Part shown: piece by piece, positions 14,314-19,580 of the stretch | How positions within the stretch are numbered: position 1 is the stretch's first letter | How the letters are laid out: each line of letters begins with the position of its first letter | The notes under the pieces: model-generated | Told to the model about the DNA's origin: nothing | What the model saw: the letters and a program-made list of their open reading frames with translations, nothing else | Databases searched by the model: none | Program-made: the position numbers and the translations under genes | Assembly (NCBI GenBank): GCA_036522155.1 | Contig: DATDGI010000172.1 | Location: 1 to 19,580 of the forward strand | Origin: UBA9676 sp036522155 | Lineage (GTDB): Bacteria; Actinomycetota; Actinomycetes; Streptosporangiales; Streptosporangiaceae | Direction: 5' to 3' | DNA length: 19,580 bases

Positions 14314-14335
14314 CCACGGGCTGAGGACCCGGCCA
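14296..14335. terminator. Long hairpin between DUF309 and marP
   Basis: TGGCCGGGT-CC (14296-14307, one bulged T at 14305) pairs with GG-ACCCGGCCA (14325-14335), an 11-bp stem. The loop can form a further 5-bp CCCGT/ACGGG hairpin. It spans the DUF309 stop codon (14311-14313) and lies 18 bp from the marP stop, so it suits a bidirectional terminator for two convergent operons. There is no T-run. Confidence 0.55.
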
Positions 14336-14353
14336 GCTCATGCAGGTAGCGGC

Positions 14354-15544
14354 CTAGTCACAGCCCTGGGTGGAGACGGCGCCGGTGGCGGCGCGGCCCG
14401 CGGCCACGTCGCTGGCGACCTCGCTGGCGGTCAGCGCGTAACCGGTGTCGCCGACGTCGACCGCGGCGGCGAACACCACCCCGTACACGCCGCCGCCGGG
14501 GGCGAGCAACGGGCCGCCGGAGTTGCCCGGCCGGACCACTGCCCGCACCGCGTAGATGCTGCGGTTCACGGTGCGGACCTGGTAGATGTCGGGGCTGTTG
14601 GCCTGCTCCTCGCTGCCGATGCGGGCCGGAACGGCCGTGAAGTGGCTGTTCAGTGGGTAGCCGGCGACGATCGCGCTGTCGCCACGGGCCGCCGGGCCGA
14701 GGAAGGAGAGCGGGCGGGCCGGGAGCCCCGGCGCGTACAGGATCGCGACATCGCGTTCGGGGTCATACAGCACCACCCGGGCCGGGAAGGAGCCGTGCCG
14801 GCCGTCGATGACGGTCGGCCCCTCCCGGACCCCGGCCACCACGTGCGCGTTGGTGAGCACGTGCTGGGGCGAGATCACGAAGCCCGAGCCCTCCAGGGTG
14901 CGTGAGCAGCTTGGGGCCATTCCAATGATCTTGACGATGCTCGGGCGGTCGAGGGCCAGGCCGGGTGAGCTAAGGACGGCCGGGCTGGGCGCGGGCACCG
15001 TGAGTGCGCCCTCCGCCCCCAGCGCCCCGAACACCTGGGTATAAGGGCCGCTGGCCAGCAGCCGCCGGAAATCGGAGAACATGACCTGGGCACCGGACGG
15101 CATCAGCCGGTCCACCCCGCGCAGCACCGCCGACCTGTTCACCTGGCCGGTGATCGCCGGGAACGGCGCGTTCACTACCGCCGACCCGATCAGCCAGGCG
15201 ATCAGCAGGACCGAGATGACGCTCACGGCCGCGCCGCCAACGGCGTCCACGAACGTGGCCGGCCGCCACGTCACCCGGGACCGCAGGGCCGACCCGGCCA
15301 GGGAGGCGACGAGCTGGCCGAGCATGGCGGCGAGGAAGACCACGATGATGGCCACCAGGGCCTGCTTGGACGAGCCCTTCACCAGCGCGCGGGCGATCGG
15401 CGGGGAAACGACAGCGCCGACCGCGGCCCCGCCCAGGAAGCCGACGAAGCTGAGCACGCCGACGATGAAGCCCTGCCGGTACCCGGCCACGGCGAACGCG
15501 GCGGCCAGCGCGATCAGGATCAGATCCAGCAGATCACCGGGCAC
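14354..15544 (-). CDS. marP: MarP-type CvpA/serine protease membrane protein
   Basis: The 396-residue protein starts with four membrane helices of a CvpA domain (about 5-125). A trypsin-like periplasmic protease follows, with triad H234 (TNAHVV), D265 (DPERDVAIL) and S342 (RPGNSGGP). C213 and C395 sit at positions that match the redox disulfide of M. tuberculosis MarP (Rv3671c). There the protease maintains pH homeostasis and resists acid and oxidative stress; the same role is inferred here. GTG 15544 has no ribosome binding site but lies 6 nt after TACGGT, so translation is likely leaderless. It is the last gene of the comF-nth-Nudix-marP series, 64 bp after the Nudix gene, and is convergent with DUF309. 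Confidence 0.93.
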   Translation of the reverse strand: MPGDLLDLILIALAAAFAVAGYRQGFIVGVLSFVGFLGGAAVGAVVSPPIARALVKGSSKQALVAIIVVFLAAMLGQLVASLAGSALRSRVTWRPATFVDAVGGAAVSVISVLLIAWLIGSAVVNAPFPAITGQVNRSAVLRGVDRLMPSGAQVMFSDFRRLLASGPYTQVFGALGAEGALTVPAPSPAVLSSPGLALDRPSIVKIIGMAPSCSRTLEGSGFVISPQHVLTNAHVVAGVREGPTVIDGRHGSFPARVVLYDPERDVAILYAPGLPARPLSFLGPAARGDSAIVAGYPLNSHFTAVPARIGSEEQANSPDIYQVRTVNRSIYAVRAVVRPGNSGGPLLAPGGGVYGVVFAAAVDVGDTGYALTASEVASDVAAGRAATGAVSTQGCD

Positions 15545-15550
15545 CGCCCC

Positions 15551-15556
15551 ACCGTA
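15551..15556 (-). promoter_or_regulatory. Candidate -10 TACGGT for leaderless marP mRNA
   Basis: On the minus strand TACGGT ends 6 nt before the marP GTG. It lies in the 64-bp gap after the Nudix gene, so marP may have its own promoter in addition to readthrough. No clear -35 was found. Confidence 0.45.
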
Positions 15557-15608
15557 TCGGGCCGTTTCGCATGCCTGGGCCGCACTCGCCCGCCTGGCCG
15601 CGGCGCGG

Positions 15609-16277
15609 CTAGCTGGCGGCTGCGGGATTCAGCACGTCTGGGGGCAGATCTTCGGCCTGCCCGGCGTCCCAGGGCCGTTCGAAACCGCCGAGCGCCAGCA
15701 GCTGGTCCACCAGCGCGGCGGTGAATCCCCAGATGAACAGCCCCGGCAACCGGAACGCCGGGCCGGAGGTGCCCGACGGGTGCCGGACCCGGATCCGGTT
15801 GGCCGGATCGGCCAGATCGGCGAACGGGACCCGGACCGCGGCGGTCACCTCACCGTCGGCCGCGGGTACCACCGGCACCGGCTGCCGCCACCAGGCCAGC
15901 ACCGGGGTGACGGTGAAACCGCTGCGCGAGATGTGCAACTCGGGCAGCACGGCCAGCACCTCCACCCCGGCCGGGTCGACGCCCGCTTCCTCGGCCGCTT
16001 CCCGCAGCGCCGCGCCGACCGGGCCGTCGTCGGCCGCCTCGATGGCGCCGCCGGGGAAGGCCGGCTGGCCGGCGTGCCGCCGCAGCCACGGGCTGCGCTG
16101 GACGATCAGCACATCCGGCTCGCCCGCGGTCTCGCCCACCAGCATCAGCACCGCCGACGGCCGGCCCGTCCCGGTGGCCGGTGGCCGCAGCGGCGGGGGC
16201 ACGGTCATCCGGGCCGCCTTGCCCGCCAGTCCGGACAGCCAGGGCGGTGCGGTGCTGGCGGGCGGCTCCGGCGTCAT
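15609..16277 (-). CDS. CoA pyrophosphatase-type Nudix hydrolase
   Basis: The 222-residue protein carries a Nudix box (GGAIEAADDGPVGAALREAAEEAGV, read as GG at 76-77 and R92-E-x-x-E96-E97-x-G99), whose glutamates bind the metal. Just before it stands the CoA-hydrolase motif QRSPWLRRHAGQPAFPGG (R61-S62...H69-x-G-Q71). That motif marks the CoA/acyl-CoA diphosphatase branch, which splits CoA into phosphopantetheine and 3',5'-ADP. The ATG at 16277 overlaps the nth stop (ATGA), showing translational coupling; a longer frame upstream only reads through nth. The same neighbour set nth/Nudix/marP occurs in mycobacteria (Rv3671c-Rv3674c). Confidence 0.88.
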   Translation of the reverse strand: MTPEPPASTAPPWLSGLAGKAARMTVPPPLRPPATGTGRPSAVLMLVGETAGEPDVLIVQRSPWLRRHAGQPAFPGGAIEAADDGPVGAALREAAEEAGVDPAGVEVLAVLPELHISRSGFTVTPVLAWWRQPVPVVPAADGEVTAAVRVPFADLADPANRIRVRHPSGTSGPAFRLPGLFIWGFTAALVDQLLALGGFERPWDAGQAEDLPPDVLNPAAAS

Positions 16278-16981
16278 GAGAACGGGCCCTGCTTCACCAG
16301 GGCCCGCGCCACCACCGGATCGGTCGGGCCCTCGCCGAAGGAGGGGCACCAGTGGGCCACCCCGCACGCACCGCAGGCTGGCCGCCGGGCGTGGCACACC
16401 CGGCGGCCGTGCCAGATCAGCCGGTGGGACAGCATGGTCCATTCCGAGCGCGGGAACAGCGCGCCCACCTCGGATTCGATCTTGACGGGGTCGTCCTCGG
16501 TGGTCCACCCGAAGCGCCTGGACAGCCGGGCGAAGTGAGTGTCCACGGTGATGCCCGGGATGCCGAACGTGTTGCCCAGCACCACGTTGGCGGTCTTCCG
16601 GCCGACGCCGGGCAGGGTCACCAGGTCTTTCAGCCGGGGCGGGACCTCGCCGCCGAACCGGTCGCACAGGGCCTGGCCGAGCCCGGTGATGCTGGTGGTC
16701 TTGGCCCGGAAGAAGCCGGTGGACTGGATGATCTTCTCCACTTCCGCCCGGTTGGCGGCGGCGTAGTCGGCCGCGGAGCGGTAACGCGCAAACAGCACCG
16801 GCGTCACCATGTTGACCCGCTTGTCGGTGCACTGCGCGGACAGGATGGTGGCGACGAGCAACTCCAGCGGATTGCCGAAGTTGAGTTCGGTGTGCGCGTC
16901 TGGGTAGAGCGCCGTCAGTTCGCGGTTGATGCGCCGGGCCCGGCGCACGAGCGAGGTCCGTGAGGGGGGAGCCATGGTCAC
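16274..16981 (-). CDS. nth: Endonuclease III (DNA glycosylase/AP lyase)
   Basis: Nth removes oxidised pyrimidines and cuts abasic sites in base excision repair. The 235-residue protein has the helix-hairpin-helix LPGVGRKTANVVLG with catalytic K129, and the catalytic D147 in VDTHFARL. The C-terminal [4Fe-4S] site is C196-x6-C203-x2-C206-x5-C212. 'LLVATILSAQCTDKRVN' near the N-terminus is classical. GTG 16981 is chosen because TAGGCT lies 6 nt upstream (leaderless pattern); ATG two codons later (16975) is the alternative. The gene overlaps the Nudix gene by 4 nt and its promoter hexamer overlaps the comF stop codon. Confidence 0.94.
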   Translation of the reverse strand: MTMAPPSRTSLVRRARRINRELTALYPDAHTELNFGNPLELLVATILSAQCTDKRVNMVTPVLFARYRSAADYAAANRAEVEKIIQSTGFFRAKTTSITGLGQALCDRFGGEVPPRLKDLVTLPGVGRKTANVVLGNTFGIPGITVDTHFARLSRRFGWTTEDDPVKIESEVGALFPRSEWTMLSHRLIWHGRRVCHARRPACGACGVAHWCPSFGEGPTDPVVARALVKQGPFS

Positions 16982-16987
16982 GGACCC

Positions 16988-16993
16988 AGCCTA
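16988..16993 (-). promoter_or_regulatory. Candidate -10 TAGGCT for leaderless nth mRNA
   Basis: On the minus strand TAGGCT (16993-16988) lies 6 nt before the nth GTG. Its first three bases are the TAG stop codon of comF. An internal promoter here would let nth-Nudix-marP be expressed without comF. Confidence 0.45.
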
Positions 16994-17767
16994 TTGACCC
17001 CGGACCGGCGGGCAGGCCGGTCCGCCGTGACGACCGGCCGGTACGGTCTCGACGTGGCGGCCGGCCACGACCACTGCCACCGCGGCCGCACCGGCCTGTT
17101 TCAGTGCCACCGCGGCGGACTGGGCGCTGGCGCCCGACACCCAGGTGTCATCGAGCAGCAGCACCGCCGCGCCGGCCGGCACGCTGGTGGCCTGGCACCG
17201 GCCAGGGTCGAGCGCCCTGGCCCACGGGTCGCCGCCCGGCCGCGGCCGCAGGCTCAGCCACGGCAGGGCCAGGTAAGGGGCGGTCAGCGCCTGGAGCGGA
17301 TGCGGGCCCGGCCGGCCACGGCCGGTCGGCACGACACAGACGGCGCTGGGCCGGCCCATGCCCGCCGCCCGCCAGATCCCCGGCCCATGGTCGTGCAGGA
17401 AAGACAGCAGCAGCGTGAGCACCCGGGCCGCGGCCGACCCGTTGCCGTCCCGGCCGGACTTGTACAGCCACAGATCCCGGGCCAGCGGGCCGCCCTTGAC
17501 CGCGTAGGCGGCCGCTGCCACCGTGTCCGCCAGCAGCCCTGGCGCACTCTGCGCGTGCAGCTCGCACTGGAAACAGCGGGTGTACCCCGGGCGCACCGGG
17601 CCCCGGCAGACCAGGCATAACCCCGGCCAGCCAGCTTGCCGGCCGGCGGCCGGCCGCTGCCGGAGGCCCCCGGCCGGGACGGTCAGCAGCGGCCAGGGCG
17701 GATGGCGGCGCGCCCGCAGCGACTCCCAGACGCTGGCCGCCGGGATGCCCGCCGAGTCCGCCTGCAT
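16991..17767 (-). CDS. comF: ComF family phosphoribosyltransferase-like protein
   Basis: The 258-residue product has the ComF layout: an N-terminal zinc-type four-cysteine cluster (CLVC at about 51-54 and CFQC at about 65-68), followed by a type I phosphoribosyltransferase domain. The PRPP-binding signature reads AVLLLDDTWVSGASAQSA, with the two acidic residues and SGAS in place of the usual TGAT. ComF proteins act in DNA uptake in competent bacteria; in actinobacteria the role is unclear. The start is uncertain: the frame runs to GTG 17797, but TACCAT (17780-17775) lies 7 nt before ATG 17767 on the minus strand, so I chose the latter. It heads the minus-strand series ending in marP and is divergent from the last gene. 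Confidence 0.82.
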   Translation of the reverse strand: MQADSAGIPAASVWESLRARRHPPWPLLTVPAGGLRQRPAAGRQAGWPGLCLVCRGPVRPGYTRCFQCELHAQSAPGLLADTVAAAAYAVKGGPLARDLWLYKSGRDGNGSAAARVLTLLLSFLHDHGPGIWRAAGMGRPSAVCVVPTGRGRPGPHPLQALTAPYLALPWLSLRPRPGGDPWARALDPGRCQATSVPAGAAVLLLDDTWVSGASAQSAAVALKQAGAAAVAVVVAGRHVETVPAGRHGGPACPPVRGQ

Positions 17768-17774
17768 GAGCCGG

Positions 17775-17780
17775 ATGGTA
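17775..17780 (-). promoter_or_regulatory. Candidate -10 TACCAT for leaderless comF mRNA
   Basis: On the minus strand TACCAT ends 7 nt before ATG 17767 and no Shine-Dalgarno sequence precedes that ATG. If it is the real promoter, the longer GTG start at 17797 is not transcribed in frame. Confidence 0.4.
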
Positions 17781-17885
17781 GGCGACGGCACCGACACGCC
17801 AGCCCGGCGCCGACCGCGGCGGGCGTGAGAGGATGGGGCCTGGCCGGCGGCGCGCGGGGTCGGCGGGCTAGCCGGGGCCAGCCGC

Positions 17886-17891
17886 TACAAT
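17886..17891 (+). promoter_or_regulatory. TACAAT -10-like hexamer in the divergent spacer
   Basis: TACAAT is close to the TATAAT consensus and lies in an unusually AT-rich stretch of the 274-bp spacer between comF and the last gene. It would give a 5' leader of about 145 nt. A TTGACC at 17916-17921 is present, but no -10 stands at the right distance from it. Confidence 0.3.
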
Positions 17892-18033
17892 ACGCTTCGA
17901 GTTGCTTACTGAGGGTTGACCTGGGCGGTCCCCGGCTCCCCGCCGGGCCAGTCTGCGCAGGCAGCCGGACGGACCGGCCGGTATCCGCGGCGGAGAAGCT
18001 ACCGCCCGGGCGGCAGCTATCCATGGGGCGGGA

Positions 18034-18039
18034 TAACCT
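18034..18039 (+). promoter_or_regulatory. Candidate -10 TAACCT for the GT-C-like gene
   Basis: TAACCT ends 8 nt before ATG 18048 and 2 nt before ATG 18042, which is in the same frame. Leaderless translation from 18048 would fit. No ribosome binding site is near either ATG. Confidence 0.35.
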
Positions 18040-18041
18040 TC

Positions 18042-19580
18042 ATGCGAATGCCTACCAGTGCCGCGGGAAGATCCGTGCCTTCCAGCCCGGGCCGGCGCTT
18101 CACCGCCCTGGCCCGGCACTGGCCACCGCCGGCACGGTGGCTGCCACTGGCCCGGCAGCATTGGCTTCTGGGCGTGCTGCTGACCGCGGGCCTGGTGCTG
18201 CGGGTGCTGGCCCAGATCGCCTACCGCCCGGCCCTGTTCTACATCGACTCGATGAAGTACCTGTTCGGCGCCTATCCGGGGAACGACCCGGTCGGCTACC
18301 AGGCGGTGATCAAGCCGCTGCTGCTGGCCGGGAACCTGGATCTGGTGGTCGCCATCCAGCACCTGCTCGGGCTGGCCATGGCGGTCGTGCTCTATCTGGT
18401 CCTGCTGCGCCGCGGCGTCCCGCGCTGGCTGGCGGCGCTGGCGACCGCGCCGGTGCTGCTGGACGGCTACCAGCTCCAGATCGAGCAGAACATCATGCCC
18501 GACGTGCTGTTCGAGACCTGCATCGTGGCCGGGCTGGCCGCCCTGCTGTGGACCCCCCGCCCCCGGACCGGCCTGGTCATCGTGGGCGGGCTCGCCCTCG
18601 GCGCTTCCGCTACCGCACGCCAGGTCGGTGAGATCTTCATCCTGCCCGCCCTGGCCTACCTGCTGGTGGCCATCCCGGGCTGGCGTGACCGGATGGCCCA
18701 GAGTGCCGTGTTGTGCTTCACGTTCGTGCTGCCCATCGCGGCCGCCAGCTACGGCAACTACGTCATCATGCACCGGTTCGGGCTGGCCCCCTACGCCGGC
18801 GGCTCCACCTACGGCCGGATGGCGGCGGCGGCCGACTGCCCGGCGCTGGCCCTGCCCGCCTACGAGCGGGCCCTGTGCCCGACCGCGAAACAGCAGGGGA
18901 ACGGCCCGGACTGGCTCGACCATCACCAGGGGTCGCCGATCAAGACCTTCCAGGCACCGGCCGGGATGCGCAACGCGACGGTGGTCAACGACTTCAACCG
19001 CCAGGTGCTCTTCCAGCAGCCAGGCCGGGTCCTGGCCGCGATCGGCAAGGACGCGATCAAGCTCTTCGCCGTGACCCGGGTCACCGACCCCGGCGACACC
19101 GACATCGGCCGCTGGCAGTTCCAGCCCTCCTCCCCGCAGTACGCGCCGTACATGGTGATCCGCAACGGGCAGGTGATCTTCACCAGCTTCACGCCCGCCG
19201 GCGCGGTGCGGTCGGTGTACAGCACCGCGGAGTACCGCGGCGGGAGCCCGGTCGCGGTCCGGCCGCTCGCCGCCTTCCTGCACGGCTACCAGCTCCGGGG
19301 CGGTTACACCCCGGGACCGCTGCTGCTGCTGGCGACCCTGGCGGGGCTGGCGGGCACGCTCAGCCTGCTCCGCCGCCGGGCCACCGCCGGCCAGCGCGAG
19401 GCGGCCCGCGCCTGCCTGCTCATGTTCACCGCCGCAGCCAGCGTGCTGCTGGTCTCCGACGCATTCGAGTTCAGCTGGCGCTACCAGCTGCCCGCGCTCA
19501 TCACCCTGCCGCCCGCGGCCGCGCTGGCCCTGACCGCCCTGTTCGCCCACCGGACCGGACCGGTCCCGGCGGCCGGCCCC
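18042..19580 (+). CDS. GT-C-like polytopic membrane protein (3' partial)
   Basis: The frame is open from ATG 18042 to the right edge (513 codons, no stop), so the C-terminus is missing. After a basic, Pro-rich N-terminus come many hydrophobic segments: about residues 42-60, 100-120, 130-150, 165-200 and 215-235, then a large soluble loop (about 240-420) and further helices near 425-510. 'YIDSMKYLFGAYPGNDPVGYQ' after the first helix places an acidic residue in the first loop, as in GT-C glycosyltransferases, and 'YQLQIEQNIMPDVLFE' follows. Actinobacterial relatives are usually called phospholipid-carrier-dependent glycosyltransferases or unknown membrane proteins; the sugar donor and acceptor cannot be told. 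ATG 18048 is an alternative start. Confidence 0.78.
   Translation, partial: MRMPTSAAGRSVPSSPGRRFTALARHWPPPARWLPLARQHWLLGVLLTAGLVLRVLAQIAYRPALFYIDSMKYLFGAYPGNDPVGYQAVIKPLLLAGNLDLVVAIQHLLGLAMAVVLYLVLLRRGVPRWLAALATAPVLLDGYQLQIEQNIMPDVLFETCIVAGLAALLWTPRPRTGLVIVGGLALGASATARQVGEIFILPALAYLLVAIPGWRDRMAQSAVLCFTFVLPIAAASYGNYVIMHRFGLAPYAGGSTYGRMAAAADCPALALPAYERALCPTAKQQGNGPDWLDHHQGSPIKTFQAPAGMRNATVVNDFNRQVLFQQPGRVLAAIGKDAIKLFAVTRVTDPGDTDIGRWQFQPSSPQYAPYMVIRNGQVIFTSFTPAGAVRSVYSTAEYRGGSPVAVRPLAAFLHGYQLRGGYTPGPLLLLATLAGLAGTLSLLRRRATAGQREAARACLLMFTAAASVLLVSDAFEFSWRYQLPALITLPPAAALALTALFAHRTGPVPAAGP

Noticed and set aside
15081..16538. Long plus-strand open frame opposite marP, Nudix and nth.
   Set aside because: It crosses three well-defined genes on the other strand and shows no domain or ribosome binding site.
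17868..19550. A 560-residue open frame on the minus strand opposite the last gene.
   Set aside because: The product is repetitive Gln/Gly/Arg/His-rich sequence, whereas the plus frame gives a coherent multi-helix membrane protein. It is an antisense shadow.
1..19580. CRISPR arrays, insertion sequences, tRNA or rRNA genes.
   Set aside because: No regularly spaced repeats, transposase-like products, terminal inverted repeats or cloverleaf/rRNA signatures were found. Frequent GGCCGG-type words reflect base composition.

Overview
The window is very GC-rich DNA (roughly 70-75% by eye) with a strong G/C preference at third codon positions, GTG starts and many start codons placed directly after a TANNNT hexamer. 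It carries bldG, ComF, MarP and SftH-type helicase genes. Together these point to a high-GC actinobacterium, probably a morphologically complex lineage (Streptosporangiales- or Streptomyces-like). No tRNA, rRNA, insertion sequence, prophage or CRISPR array was seen; this is mostly conserved chromosomal core with one toxin-antitoxin pair.

Left part (1-5046). A DUF2231-Rieske membrane ferredoxin gene (+) converges on a small unknown gene, which lies downstream of a stand-alone ABC ATPase (both -). A divergent VOC/glyoxalase-fold gene (+) converges on a mazE-mazF type toxin-antitoxin pair (-). serB (two ACT-like segments plus HAD phosphatase, +) then converges on sixA (-).

Centre (5102-8603). 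A minus-strand block reads bldG, then a divergent RsbW-like protein, then hppA (K+-independent H+-pyrophosphatase), then sixA. A partner-switching anti-sigma antagonist is thus followed by its presumed anti-sigma partner and a proton pump. Across a 143-bp divergent spacer lies a long SftH/YprA-family helicase gene (+).

Right part (11147-19580). A HAD-IB phosphatase gene is preceded by a 9-codon leader ORF with an excellent ribosome binding site and a GTGA overlap. A 491-bp gap follows, holding a strongly structured RNA candidate. Its place after the HAD-IB gene and its end-paired rod-like fold match the Ms1/MTS2823 6S-like RNA that lies beside Rv3661 in M. tuberculosis. Next comes an operon of holin-like membrane protein, epoxide-hydrolase-like enzyme and DUF309 protein (+), convergent with a minus-strand series comF-nth-CoA Nudix hydrolase-marP. 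This resembles Rv3669-Rv3674c of M. tuberculosis. A GT-C-like polytopic membrane protein gene (+) runs off the right end.

The most interesting items are the 6S-like RNA candidate, the coupled mini-ORF before the HAD gene, the RsbW-like protein with a lost N-box Asn, the MazF with Ala in place of the usual Glu, and the series of promoters whose -10 hexamer lies 6-8 nt from a start codon (leaderless mRNAs).
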